Source of the DNA: Thamnidium elegans
Lineage: Eukaryota; Mucoromycota; Mucoromycetes; Mucorales; Mucoraceae
DNA: 64,000 nt
Reading direction: 5' to 3'
Assembly: GCA_025201345.1 (NCBI GenBank)
Contig: JAIXMG010000002.1
Location: 310,001-374,000, forward strand
Shown here: positions 12,581 to 23,488 of the stretch, piece by piece
Position numbering within the stretch: position 1 is the stretch's first letter
Layout: each line of letters opens with the position of its first letter
Made by a program: the position numbers and the translations under genes
Notes under the pieces: model-generated
Told to the model about the DNA's origin: nothing
The model's database searches: none
The model's input: the letters and a program-made list of their open reading frames with translations, nothing else

Positions 12581-14015
12581 TTAGCAGTGAAATGGTGATG
12601 AAGAATCGGCTTGATTTTCAATATGATGAGCTGCATATTTTGTTTGTTGAGGTCTTGTGGCCGTCGCACTTGTCGAGCTTGTGCTTGGTGAAGGTCGATC
12701 TGTAACTAAATAAAAAGTTAATATTTTATTTTATACTGTTTTTTTTTATTGCATACAATCGCCATATTCTAAATCATTTGCAGTAATAGCTTGTTCCACA
12801 TCATTGGGTCGTCCATCCTCATCTGGAAATATATCTTGTGAACTCTTGATACGAGGAGGATAAGGCTTATGACTATCTAATGACTCTAACGATGGATAAT
12901 ACTGACGGTATGAGAAATAAGCGAATAATGTACCTATATCATGTTTAAATTAATCGCTAGAAAAAACGAATTAGTTGATTTTATACGTACCAAAGATGGC
13001 TCCCACAAATACATCACTCCAGTGATGACGATAATCACGCACACGAGAAATTGCGATTAACAATGCCCCTAGAAACGGGAAGCTAAATACAAAACTCTTG
13101 TATGTATGCTATATATTTCAATCTTGAAATTAATTCATGTACTATATTTTTAATATTTGTCATTGACTTACACCTCCTTTATCAAATACATGCATTTTAC
13201 CAGCAAGATAAAATGCCATATATCCTAAACCGGCAAAGGAAACTAATTTTTTCATGAGAATAAATTAATATGATCTCTCCCAAAAAAAAAAATACGTATA
13301 TAGTCTTTACATGATGAATGACCACTGGGAAAACTTTTAAAGCCATCAATCATTTCATAAGAATATGGATCGGCAGTACATATAGTATAATTTAATAAAT
13401 GCAATGGTGGATCTTGAATTCCCGGTGGTGGTTTACATCTCTCAAAGAGATCAGGACGTGGTCTACCAACTGTGATCTAAAAAAGACATGTATTTTTAGC
13501 ACAAAAATAATAATTTAAAACCCCATTATTTTTTGTTACCTTGACTACGTCTGTCATCATGATCGTCATTGTTAAAGCTAATCCAAGTCCTTTTTTTTAT
13601 TAAAAAAAAAAAAGTTAAAATTTACATTGTATTTCCCGAGCCCTTTTTTTTTATGTGTACCTAATAACCCACTATGAAAATCAATCCAGTTTCTACGAAA
13701 GAAACCAGCATAGCTAATAATAGTTAAAATGGGAATAAGAATGGCAATAAACTAACAGTAAGCGAATTAATGAATGTAACTAGTATATAATACAATGGGA
13801 GGCTTTACCATTAATAACCAAACCGGGACTGATTCATTTACTGCATAAGTATGCATCAGCGAAGTATCGTTAATAGAAAATTGTCGGTGAAATGGAGGAA
13901 TAGAGTCGATAGCAAAAAATATAATGGCCATTGTAACCACTAGCACCCAATCTCTACCATAACTAATAAATAATCGTTTTCGATAGGTATTATTAAACCT
14001 TAGCTTAAAAGCCAT
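12581..14015 (-). CDS. PAP2-family lipid phosphate phosphatase (DPP1/LPP type)
   Basis: Integral-membrane Mg-independent phosphatase acting on phosphatidate, lysophosphatidate or diacylglycerol pyrophosphate. Eight exons: 14015-13809, 13751-13661, 13589-13540, 13476-13311, 13242-13172, 13108-12991, 12933-12757 and 12705-12581, 334 aa. All three catalytic signatures are present: KX6RP in KITVGRPRP, PSGH in KSFPSGHSS and SRX5HX3D in SRVRDYRHHWSD. Six hydrophobic segments fit the family, including VLVVTMAIIFFAIDSI, FIAILIPILTIISYAGF and FVFSFPFLGALLIAI. A Ser/Pro/Thr-rich cytosolic tail follows. The domain order, size and residues match fungal Dpp1/Lpp1; which substrate it prefers cannot be read from sequence. 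Confidence 0.94.
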
Positions 14016-15517
14016 TTTTATATGTATACGAAAAAAAAGAAGAGGAAAAAGAAAGGGAAAGAAAAAAGAGAGAATTCGAAATTCAATTACTTTATAGAAT
14101 AAAAATGACGTTTTTTTATAGCCGGACTTTTTTTTTTTTGTCAGTGATTATGCTTTACCCTTTTAGTGATATATTATCTAAATAGAGATTTCTCGACGAT
14201 CTCTCTCTCTCTCTCTCTCTCGAAAAAAACTACTACTACTACTACTACAAAAAAAGCTTTTTTAGAATGTTAAGAGGAACTTAATTTTCTACAACATCTA
14301 ATGACATCTTGGACTTTTTTCAATAGTTTTCCAACTTCTTCGACTCCCCCTTCTTTTAATTCGAAAAGAAATGACAGAAATTTCTAGATTTAGTCAGCGA
14401 ACAAATTTGCCGAGTGTCTTTATTTCCGCTCGTTCTTGTAGATCTCTCAGGACCATCTAAACCGAACTTATAACCCATTTAGATACCTCACATGTAATGA
14501 TCTCATCATGATTGCATGATAGAACGACCTGTCATTTTTTACTGTACGTTGCATTGTATCATCAATTAAACTTTTTGCAGAAAATTAATGTCAGTGTATG
14601 TGTCCCCAAGGGTTAGAATATAAAGAGATAAACAAGGTATAAAACGTATTATGTAATGTATAAGAAGGGTTCTACTACCACTTAAAAAACACATGCGAGA
14701 ATAAAATTAAATGTCGCCCTCATTTGACTTTTTTTAGCAATAGTTTATCTCATTTAAACATAAAATAATACTAAGCAAACAGACAAAAATATCCACAAAT
14801 CAACAGGTGACAATAATAAGTGGGATTTGTAACCTTGGATACGGTTAAGAGTACTTATCATCACCCTTATTAGTTGCTGGACAGCTGTTGTAAAATAAAT
14901 TAAATATTTTATTTGTTGTAAATGAAACCTTTATGGTATTTTTTTTTTTTTTATAAAAACTCTTTTTATAGATAAGGTTTTTTAATTAAATTCAACATAT
15001 TTGTTATTGCCACCATTTTTTTTTTTTTTTTTTTTTTTTGTGTATAGCGTATCCAGGAACAATAGATATGTATATACTTTTATTGTGCACTCACTTGCTT
15101 TAAGCAGAAAAAAACCCTCCCTTTTTTTACATCCCATTAGTTAGCTCGGATCTTGTATACGTTCTCTGCACGTTATCTTTCCCCTGTATCTAGCTACTAC
15201 ACCAACAACAACAAAAAAAAACTCGTTAAAATAAGTTTTTATTTATGCCGAAATTTATAAACATTCCTTTTTTTAAGAAAAAAAATAGTATTTTTCCCTT
15301 CTTTTTATAAATACGTTCTGTTTTTTTTTAAAAAAAAAGCTAAATTGTATGTGCTACTGCATCAACCTTTATACCAAACAATAAAAAAAAATACCACGTG
15401 CAAAATTCAGGTCAAACTGAATTTTTTATATATTAGTACCACCCCCTCTCTCTCTCTCTCTATCTTTTCACACACCTTTATTATACATTTCATTTTTTTC
15501 TTAAAAAATATATACTC
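14016..15517. other. 1.5-kb intergenic region with microsatellites
   Basis: Holds the promoter of the PAP2 gene (left) and of the coiled-coil gene at 15518 (right). It contains a CT microsatellite (14201-14221) followed at once by a CTA trinucleotide run (14230-14247), and long T runs (14940-14952, 15019-15039). I see no coding signal. Confidence 0.5.
14201..14247. repeat. (CT)n plus (CTA)n microsatellite
   Basis: About ten CT units are followed, after a short A run, by six CTA units. Simple-sequence repeat, visible directly. Confidence 0.9.
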
Positions 15518-16348
15518 ATGTTGTATAGTCCAACCGTTCGAAAAAAACTTGATGCATCTACAGTAACCAAATCAAGACCAACTAATCGACCGACATTAGA
15601 CACATTTTCAACCCATCAAAAATCTGATGATCGTACCCACAAATCTCTACTTTACAACAAAAAGCCTACTCGGCTAGCCAAACCTAGTAAAAGTGAAACT
15701 ACCACTAGTAGTCTTCCCATTGCATTCACCAGAACTTCGTCATCCTCACAACCTTTACATACTAGAAGAAGTGTAAGTAATGAGAGTACGATAATTAAAA
15801 CAGCCTATAAAAACCGACAGGATATTGTGGTTGAAGAGGAAGAAGAGGAAGAAGAGTTAGCTACAAGATTAAAATCTACATTTATAGACGTAATTGAATC
15901 TTGTACAGATAATGAACAAAACGATTTAGTGGACATGGTTCGAAGTCAATTGGATGCACAGACAGTCCGTATACGACGATTAGAGAGAGCCTTAAAAGAA
16001 AAGGAAGATCAATTGATTAGAGACGATAATCATGATACCGTATCCTTATTACTAAAAAGGTACCCGCAGTCTATGCAGCTGTACAAGAAACAAATTGAAC
16101 AAGACCAGTTCAATCAACAGTTGGAGACCTGTATAGACCAATTTGAATCTCAAAAACAAAGAATGATGGAGGAACACCAACGCAACTTTCAAATATTAAA
16201 GTCAAAGTATAGGAGTAGATTTGACGATATTGTTGAAAGAATGATTAGTGATCCGTCAAGATTAGATGATGAATGGGCAAGAAGAGTTAAAAAAGATGCG
16301 GATGATAAGGTTGAAGAGATGAAGAAGTTTCTTTATAAAAAACGTTAA
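15518..16348 (+). CDS. Coiled-coil protein, family not recognised
   Basis: Single-exon frame of 276 aa starting MLYSPTVRKK. The first 100 residues are basic and Ser/Thr-rich, probably disordered. An acidic run of eight Glu follows near residue 105. Residues about 110-276 are a strongly helical, charged coiled coil (RIRRLERALKEKEDQLI, QLETCIDQFESQKQRMMEEH). There is no TM, signal peptide or catalytic motif. The ATG is preceded by a pyrimidine-rich leader and the stop is followed by AT-rich 3' sequence. I do not recognise the family; a cytoskeletal or septum-associated adaptor would fit the layout but is only a guess. Confidence 0.7.
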   Translation: MLYSPTVRKKLDASTVTKSRPTNRPTLDTFSTHQKSDDRTHKSLLYNKKPTRLAKPSKSETTTSSLPIAFTRTSSSSQPLHTRRSVSNESTIIKTAYKNRQDIVVEEEEEEEELATRLKSTFIDVIESCTDNEQNDLVDMVRSQLDAQTVRIRRLERALKEKEDQLIRDDNHDTVSLLLKRYPQSMQLYKKQIEQDQFNQQLETCIDQFESQKQRMMEEHQRNFQILKSKYRSRFDDIVERMISDPSRLDDEWARRVKKDADDKVEEMKKFLYKKR

Positions 16349-17456
16349 TATATATATACTCTCTTTACCAAAAAAAAAAATAATAATAATTGTAAATAAA
16401 ACTTGAACTACATACCCTCACAATATATATGTAAAGCGTAAAAGAAAAAAGTGTCAAACTTTAAAAAACTTTTTTATATATTATTCAATCATTATATAGT
16501 CGGAGAAATGAGGATTAGTTTAGAACAGCCCAGACTACATTGGTGGTGGTGAGAAAATCTTGTCTTCTGATAATAACAAATAAATACATCACAATCTGTC
16601 CTACACACAAGAACTTTTGGTATAGAGAGTTGTAATCTCTTTCTTGATCAGGAAAAAGCAAAATGAATAAGCGGGAAACTGATTCTGTGTTAAACCTATA
16701 TATAAATAATGTATCTTTCGATTTCTAAAGTGTACTCATGATTTACTTAAAAAGGGAGTTTAGGATTGGGGGATGTACATACACCCTTTTTGACAAGCTT
16801 GTACCCTTTTTCATTTGAAACAAAATTCGGTTTTGACCAATCTTTTGGTCCGTTACGCAAACACATTTTCTCCCGTCATAGCGTTATCCTTTTAAAAAAC
16901 GCATTGTTATATTTATATAAATCCAGTAACTGGTCGCGTTTTTTTTTAGCGTGTGCAGTTATCTTCTCTCTTGCCAATACTACCTACCTACCTACCTACA
17001 TCTCTAACTTTTACACTTCTGTAATATTTCTATGCAATTCAATCATTATTTAAACGGCAATAAGGAAAAAAAAGAAGTTATATTGAACTTGCGCGTATGT
17101 TTTTAATAAACATACGATAATCGGGAAAGAATTAGTGATTTTTAATCGGAGTCATGTAACCAAAATTTTCTTGTTTGCATAAATATTGGAGGGGAGGGGA
17201 CATCTTACATCTTGTGTGAGAAAAAAAAAAGTACAAACTTGTTATTGTTTATACCTGAAAGTAAACGTGTGTGTGTGTGGGAATGATATATTCATCATCT
17301 TTTAGCAAATCGTCATTAAAAAACCTTGGGGGAAGAGGGGAATCAGCTGAGATTTAATCGATAGTGAGTTTGTAAGACATATTTTTTTTTTGCTTTATAA
17401 AAACGCTCGCCCCCTTTTCTTTTCTCTTTTTTCATCTTTTTTCATTATTATTTGAG
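16349..17456 (+). promoter_or_regulatory. Glycogen phosphorylase upstream region
   Basis: This 1.1-kb stretch precedes the glycogen phosphorylase ATG. A TATA box (tataaaaa) lies at 17396-17403, about 55 bp before the ATG, followed by a pyrimidine-rich leader. AGGGG pentamers, the core of the fungal stress response element, occur at 17190-17194, 17195-17199 and 17336-17340, with the complement CCCCT at 17411-17415. Stress control of glycogen phosphorylase by such elements is known in yeast; function here is inferred. A frame at 16766-17053 lies in this region and is judged non-coding. Confidence 0.5.
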
Positions 17457-20120
17457 ATGACTGTAGCACCTGCAACTGCAGCAACATCATCTACAGGCCG
17501 ACCTCGTCGCCTCTCTATGCCCAAACTAACACGTCGTTTAACCAACGTAGTTATCCACGTTGACAACGACGCCAATGTCGAGACTGTGACGCCCAACAGC
17601 GTGCCGTTACGCGCGACCAAGCATGAACAACTTTCCGAGCCTACGCTTCAGACCTGGAAGAAACACATTGTGCCAGAGAAGAACGACCCTGCGTCTATCG
17701 AGAGCGACATTGTGCACCATACCATCACCACCTTGTGCCGTGGCGTGTACAACCTGGATAAGCTTGCCATGTATCAAGCCACCGCACATTCCGTGCGTGA
17801 CCGTCTGCTGGAGGACTGGAACTTGACCCAAGAGGCTCTGCACCGCGAGAACCCTAAGCGCTGCTACTACATGTCCATGGAGTTTCTTATCGGCCGCGCT
17901 CTTGATAACGCTTTACATTGTCTCCACGTCAAGAAAAACTACAACCAGAGTGTCGATAACCTGGGCTTCAGTCTAGAAGACTTGTTGTGTGAAGAAAAGG
18001 ACGCCGCCCTTGGTAATGGCGGCTTGGGTCGCTTGGCTGCTTGCTATATGGATTCTGCTGCTACGCAAGACTACCCTACGTGGGGTTACGGCCTTCGCTA
18101 CCAGTACGGTATCTTCAAGCAGATGATTAAAGACGGCTACCAGACCGAGATGCCTGACTACTGGCTTAATTTCGACAACCCTTGGGAGTTTCCTCGTGCT
18201 GATATCCGTTACGAAGTTCGATTCCATGGTTACGTAGCTACCAAAATCAACGAAAAAGGTGAAACCCGTATGACCTGGGAAGGTGGTGATAAGGTACAAG
18301 CCATGGCATACGACGTGCCTATTCCCGGATTTGACACCAAAGGTTGTGGTAACATCCGTCTCTGGTCCTCCAAGCCTTTAAATACATTCGACTTTGACTC
18401 TTTCAACGCTGGTGACTATGAACGTTCTGTTGCTGAACAAACTGCTGCGCAAAACCTAACTTCAGTGCTTTATCCCAACGATAACCATTTGGTCGGTAAG
18501 GAACTTCGCTTGAAACAAGAGTATTTCTTCGTCAGTGCTTCTTTGCAAGATATCATCCACCGCTTCAAACGCGCCAAGTGCCCGTGGAAGGACTTCCCTG
18601 ACAAAGTCGCCGTCCAGATGAACGACACACATCCTACTTTAGCCGTGCCTGAGCTGCAGCGTATCCTGGTCGACATCGAAGGCCTCGAATGGGACGACGC
18701 CTGGGACATAGTCACGCGTACCTTTGCATTTACCAACCACACCGTTTTACCCGAAGCTCTTGAATGCTGGTCGGTCCCTATGATGGAGAAGATCCTGCCT
18801 CGCCACATGCAGATCATCTACGACATTAACTTATTTTTTTTACAAAAGGTTGAAAAGGTATTTGTAGGCGACCGCGATTTACTGAAACGCATTTCCATTA
18901 TTGAAGAAGGGTCTCCGCAGCAAGTGCGTATGGCTTTCTTGGCCGTCGTGGGCTCTCACACCGTCAACGGTGTTGCCGCTTTGCACTCGGACTTGATCCG
19001 AAAACACTTGTTCAACGATTTTATAAAGTACTATGGCCCTGACAAGTTTATCAATATTACCAATGGTATCACGCCTCGTCGCTGGCTGTACCAAGCCAAC
19101 CCCGATCTGCGCGACTTGATCACAACAACGCTGGGCTCTGAAGACTGGGCTACCAAGCTCGACTTACTGAAAGGCTTGAAGAAATTTGCCGACGATACCA
19201 AGTTCCAATCGCAATGGGCTGCCGTCAAGTACAAGAACAAGGAGCGTTTAGCCTTCTGGATCAAGGCCAACATGGGCATCACTGTGAACCCCGACGCTTT
19301 ATTTGACATCCAAGTGAAGCGTATCCACGAATACAAGCGTCAATACATGAACATCCTGTCCGTCATCTACCGCTACCAAAGCCTTAAAAAGATGTCTGCC
19401 GAAGACATTTCTCAGCAGGTGCCTCGCGTAGTCATCTTTGGTGGTAAAGCTGCACCAGGTTACTACATTGCTAAATTGGTCATCAAGTTAATTAACAGTG
19501 CTGCACAGGTAATTAATAACGACAAGAGTATTCAAGATATGCTTAAGGTGGTGTTTATTCCTGATTACAATGTATCGCTTGCGGAAATCATCGTACCTGC
19601 CTCTGATATCTCTCAACATATTTCCACCGCTGGTACTGAAGCCTCTGGTACTTCCAACATGAAGTTTGTATTGAACGGTGGGTTAATCTTGGGTACAGTG
19701 GACGGTGCTAATATTGAAATTGGAGAGCAAATTGGAGCAGAAAACATCTTTATGTTTGGTGTACTCTCTGATGAAGTGGAAGACATTCGTCATAATCAAA
19801 AGTATCATGGTCTCTTTATGGATCCCTCTCTTCAAGTTGTGATTGACTCTATTCAGGCTGGACAGTTTGGCGACCCTTCCATCTTTGGGCCTCTTATTAA
19901 CACTTTGACATACGGTGGTGATTACTACCTTATCTCGGTCGATTTCAAATCGTATCTTCAAAAGCATACTGAAGTTGATGAAACTTACAGAGACAAAAAA
20001 TCCTGGGTAAAGAAATCAATCATGTGTACTGCCGGTATGGGTTTCTTTTCTTCTGACAGAGCTGTTTGTGAATACGCTGATAAGATTTGGAAATTGAAAC
20101 CTTTTAAGGTTGAAGCCTAA
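17457..20120 (+). CDS. GPH1: Glycogen phosphorylase
   Basis: Releases glucose-1-phosphate from glycogen with pyridoxal phosphate as cofactor, in the cytosol. Uninterrupted frame of 887 aa, near the 902 aa of yeast Gph1. Visible blocks: GNGGLGRLAACYMDS, NDTHPTLAVPEL, NITNGITPRRWL, IQVKRIHEYKRQ, FGGKAAPGYY and the PLP site GTSNMKFVLNGG, with the Schiff-base lysine at about residue 736. The N-terminus contains RRLS with Ser20, a PKA-type consensus. Yeast Gph1 (Thr19) and animal phosphorylases (Ser14) are activated by phosphorylation near this position, so covalent control is likely here too. The 5' two thirds are clearly richer in GC than the 3' third. There is no intron, unlike almost all neighbours. 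It is convergent with the ALKBH6-like gene. Confidence 0.98.
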   Translation: MTVAPATAATSSTGRPRRLSMPKLTRRLTNVVIHVDNDANVETVTPNSVPLRATKHEQLSEPTLQTWKKHIVPEKNDPASIESDIVHHTITTLCRGVYNLDKLAMYQATAHSVRDRLLEDWNLTQEALHRENPKRCYYMSMEFLIGRALDNALHCLHVKKNYNQSVDNLGFSLEDLLCEEKDAALGNGGLGRLAACYMDSAATQDYPTWGYGLRYQYGIFKQMIKDGYQTEMPDYWLNFDNPWEFPRADIRYEVRFHGYVATKINEKGETRMTWEGGDKVQAMAYDVPIPGFDTKGCGNIRLWSSKPLNTFDFDSFNAGDYERSVAEQTAAQNLTSVLYPNDNHLVGKELRLKQEYFFVSASLQDIIHRFKRAKCPWKDFPDKVAVQMNDTHPTLAVPELQRILVDIEGLEWDDAWDIVTRTFAFTNHTVLPEALECWSVPMMEKILPRHMQIIYDINLFFLQKVEKVFVGDRDLLKRISIIEEGSPQQVRMAFLAVVGSHTVNGVAALHSDLIRKHLFNDFIKYYGPDKFINITNGITPRRWLYQANPDLRDLITTTLGSEDWATKLDLLKGLKKFADDTKFQSQWAAVKYKNKERLAFWIKANMGITVNPDALFDIQVKRIHEYKRQYMNILSVIYRYQSLKKMSAEDISQQVPRVVIFGGKAAPGYYIAKLVIKLINSAAQVINNDKSIQDMLKVVFIPDYNVSLAEIIVPASDISQHISTAGTEASGTSNMKFVLNGGLILGTVDGANIEIGEQIGAENIFMFGVLSDEVEDIRHNQKYHGLFMDPSLQVVIDSIQAGQFGDPSIFGPLINTLTYGGDYYLISVDFKSYLQKHTEVDETYRDKKSWVKKSIMCTAGMGFFSSDRAVCEYADKIWKLKPFKVEA

Positions 20121-20236
20121 GTAGTTATAACCTCCTTTTTTCTTCTAATAAAAAATATGTACTCCTTATACTCTCCCCTCCCCCCCCCCTTTTTTTTAAA
20201 AAAAAAACCAAGTTAAATGACGACATTTTTTTTTAT

Positions 20237-21074
20237 TTAAGCTTCCCAAGCAATAATTTCTCTAAAAGTAAAAGATATACGTCTATCTCTATGTATAGTA
20301 ATACCATCTACAGTTTCTTCAAGGTCTTTCGATATACTATGTTTATATTTGTACCTAGCATCTAGAGTTAAAATAGCCAACGATCTACGAGCTACGATGC
20401 TGTTAAATATAATTCGTACCGCTAGTTTTTATTATAGTACTTACGGAGTAATATATCAATCGATTGGTCTTGATTGGTAAATGTCATGATGCAATCTGAT
20501 AATAACGATAGCGACAAAATGACAGGTCCAAATAAAGTAGGTGCATCTGAAAAAAAAAAAAAAACGTTTTTTTTTTAGTTAAAGTTTTTTTTTTTTAGTA
20601 AAAATCCGAGATTATTCATTACCTATATGGGGCATGATGCCTTGTCCCGCATTATACTCATTAATGAGCAGATGGTTTGGCGTATTTGGTATCCAATGAT
20701 TTTCCATCATACGATTTACAAAAAAAGTGCAATTATCAGGAAATGGACCGTACTCTTGTAACACCTTTCTATATGTATTTGTTAGTAAGAAGTCCTATTG
20801 GTTTTTAAGTAAGGAGGATTTACCTGTATCGATAGCTGAATAAATGACCATACTGTTGTGTTCTTCGCTTTAGTTCTGGGTTAGGGCTAGACACAAACTA
20901 TAAATAGAAGAGTAAGGGGGAACCACGATGACCATTATCCTTTTACCTTATGCCTAAGCCTGACCAAGTTTGCGTATCCGCAAAATTAACAAGTTCCTCT
21001 TCTTCACTTTTGCATACTGCGTTATGTACTACAAACAATCCTGGTACTTTTTCGCTATAGTCTATTGTTTCCAT
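20237..21074 (-). CDS. ALKBH6: AlkB-family 2OG/Fe(II) dioxygenase, ALKBH6-like
   Basis: Five exons: 21074-20947, 20886-20824, 20768-20623, 20546-20445 and 20421-20237, giving 207 aa (human ALKBH6 is 238). The iron ligands are His111 and Asp113 in MPHID (split by intron 3) and His174 in YKYKHSI. The 2OG-binding arginines lie in RRISFTFRE near the C-terminus. NHLLINEYNAGQGIMPHI matches the ALKBH6 pattern NxxLxNxYxxGxGIMPHxD closely. ALKBH6 proteins act in the nucleus and cytoplasm on nucleic acids; the substrate here cannot be inferred. The acceptor of exon 2 is TCTAG at 20891-20887; a nearer TATAG upstream would put stops in frame. It shares 163 bp head-to-head with the U1-C gene. Confidence 0.87.
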
Positions 21075-21237
21075 ATTTTAACAGGAGAAAAGAGAAAAAA
21101 GAAAAAAGAAAAAAGGGTTTGTTTACTTTTTTTTTAAGTTCGTTCTTAGGCATTAGAAAAGCGTCACAATTTATTATTTTTTTCTTTTTTTTTTTCTTCT
21201 TCTTTTTTTCTCTTTCTGTATAAACCGTTTCCTAACA

Positions 21238-22109
21238 ATGCCAAAGTATTACTGTGGTAAATATTACTGTTCATTACAGTTATTAGACTGCCGATAAAAT
21301 AACTCACCCTTTTTTGTTCTTTTTTTTTTGTAGAATATTGTGATATCTTTTTAACGCACGATAGTTGTAAATATTATACACATATTTCTTTTAGGAGTAC
21401 GTAGGCAATTAACAACCGTTTTTTATATATATTTTGTAGCATCTGTTAGAAAAGCGCATAATGCAGGAAAGAATCATATTTTAAACGTTCGTAATTACTA
21501 TGCTGGTAAAGTACAACCCTTTGATGAAGACAAAAAAAAAAAAAAAAAAAGCGAATCTAAACCATTTTTTTAAAAAAAAATAGAAATCAGTCACGACAAA
21601 GCACAATCGATTATTGACGAGATTACAAGAGCATACGATGTAGCCGAAGCAGGTATTTTAAAGACATTAGAAATAAAGTTTCGTGTTTTATTGAGCTGTC
21701 ATTTATTATAGTTTTACCCGCACAATATGCTGGATATCCTCAACTACCTTATGGAGGAGCAGGAGCCGCAGGAGCACCTGTACCTTGTAAGTTGAAATAT
21801 ATATTTGTACCATAAAAAGGGGACTAACATGTTTTTAAAATAGTCGGTGGACCACCTCCACCTAATGGATTTGGCGGTAGACCACCTCCACCTCACATGA
21901 TGGGCAGACCAGGATTTCCTTTCCCACCTCCACCTCCAGGACAATTCATGCCACCACCACCAGGATTCCGTCCTCCTCCCGGCCAACGCCCACCTCCACC
22001 ACCAGGTATGTTTGGCGGACCTCCCCCACCTCCCCCAGGATTTTACGGTCCTCCCGGTGGTCAATCTGCCCCTCCTCCTATGTCTGCCCCTCCTCCACCT
22101 TCATCTTAA
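21238..22109 (+). CDS. SNRPC: U1 small nuclear ribonucleoprotein C
   Basis: Zinc-finger protein of the U1 snRNP that stabilises pairing of U1 with the 5' splice site. Six exons: 21238-21256, 21334-21366, 21440-21505, 21584-21652, 21712-21786 and 21844-22109, 175 aa. The N-terminus MPKYYCEYC...LTHDSSSVRKAHNAGKNH is the U1-C C2H2 finger. Next comes EISHDKAQSIIDEIT, a conserved helix. The rest is Pro-Gly-Met-rich (PPPPPGQF, RPPPPPGMF), as in metazoan and filamentous-fungal U1-C but not the short yeast Yhc1. The donor of exon 2 was chosen as GATAGTT|GTAAAT because it gives HDSSSVRK, which aligns in length with the human HDSPSVRK. The first intron cuts the zinc finger after its first cysteine. Confidence 0.95.
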
Positions 22110-22308
22110 ATATACATACAAATAATAATAAACATGTGAAATATAGGTAAAAGGAATGTATCTTGTTTATTTCAAATCATGCCCCACGTGCAAAAAATAA
22201 AAAAAAATAAAAATAATCACAAAAAAAAAAAGACCCTTTTTTTTATTTCCCTTTTTTCTTTTTTCTTTTTTCTTTTTTCTTTTTTCTTTATACCTTTTCT
22301 TTATACTA

Positions 22309-23482
22309 ATGGGCGCGATATTTTCAAGAGAAAAGGCAAGTTATTTTAAACGTGTAAAAAAGAAAAATAAAAAAGCTAAACATTTTATTTAGACTGATTC
22401 AAAAGACTTTGAAAAGATTCTTGCTGAACTAGACATTCATATTCAAAAGGCAGAGAGTCGATTGTCCGAGATCAAAATTAGACAGCGTAGAACTAGTTTC
22501 ATGTGGATCATTTACTCGCTTGTCATTTGGATTGGTTGTGTCTTTTACTTGTTTTATCAAATGAACCAAATAGACGTTACTATAGCGCATTTGTTATTAG
22601 CTTCAACACCGGTTGTATCATTACCAGCAGCGTAAGTAAAAAAAAAAAAAAAATGTTTCTCTCTTCATCTTAAAAAAAACCTGTCATTTTTTCCAGCATC
22701 TACTATATTCGAAAAGGGCTTGTTTGGTTTTATGAACGAAAGCAAAAGAAGGAAGAAGCCAACTTGATAAAACTTCGTAAAGAACAAAAAGGTAAATTAG
22801 AGGAACTTAAGAAAATGACATCTTATTATTCTACACAATCCTTGTTGGAGAGATACGACGAAGCGTTAACAAAGAAAAAGCAAGAAGCCTTGAAGCAAGA
22901 AAAATTACAACAGGAATTAAGACAACGAAAGCCGGTTTCTATGCCAATGAGATCTATGCAACCTAATACGCAACGTCCTTTCCCACCTACTCAACAACAA
23001 CAACAACAAATGCATCAACAACAACAACAACAACAACCTATTTTACCCCCACCTCGTACAGAACCACAATGGTATGATAAAATTATTGATGCTTTGGTCG
23101 GTGATGCGGGACCTGAAACAAAATATGCTTTAATCTGTGCTCACTGTTTTAACCATAATGGACTTGTTGCCAAAGAAGAATTTGATACCATCCGTAAGTA
23201 TACATACATATGATTACAAACAATAGTATTTTTTTTTAATATTGTATAATAGAATATATTTGCCCACGATGTAAACAATTTAATCCATCACGTAAATCAA
23301 AGAAAGCAGCAATTGATCAAGTGGTTGAATCAACTCAAGAAAAAAACAAGGAAAATGACTTATCAGTTGTGGAAGAAGAGGATCCAGAACAAGTGATTGA
23401 AAAGTTAAAGGCTCAAATTGAATCAGATAAAGAAGAAACTATTGGCGCACGTGTCCGTCAACGTCATATTGAAGAAGAGTAA
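22309..23482 (+). CDS. LNP1: Lunapark homologue, ER three-way junction protein
   Basis: Stabilises three-way junctions of the tubular ER. Four exons: 22309-22335, 22393-22631, 22697-23193 and 23253-23482, 330 aa. It starts MGAIFSREK, with Gly2 suitable for N-myristoylation as in animal lunapark. Two TM segments lie at about residues 40-60 (FMWIIYSLVIWIGCVFYLF) and 70-92 (LLLASTPVVSLPAAIYYI). A coiled coil and a Gln-rich run follow. The lunapark zinc ribbon CAHC...CPRC sits at about 240-270 with FNPSRK after it, and the tail is acidic. Intron 1 has a GC donor (AAG|GCAAGT) with a normal AG acceptor; a GT-only reading runs into a stop. The stop codon is only 6 nt from that of the convergent copper transporter gene. 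Confidence 0.94.
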
Positions 23483-23488
23483 AACTTT

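Noticed and set aside
16766..17053. 95-codon plus-strand frame before glycogen phosphorylase
   Set aside because: No signature, low-complexity end, and it lies in the promoter region with no intron or family support.
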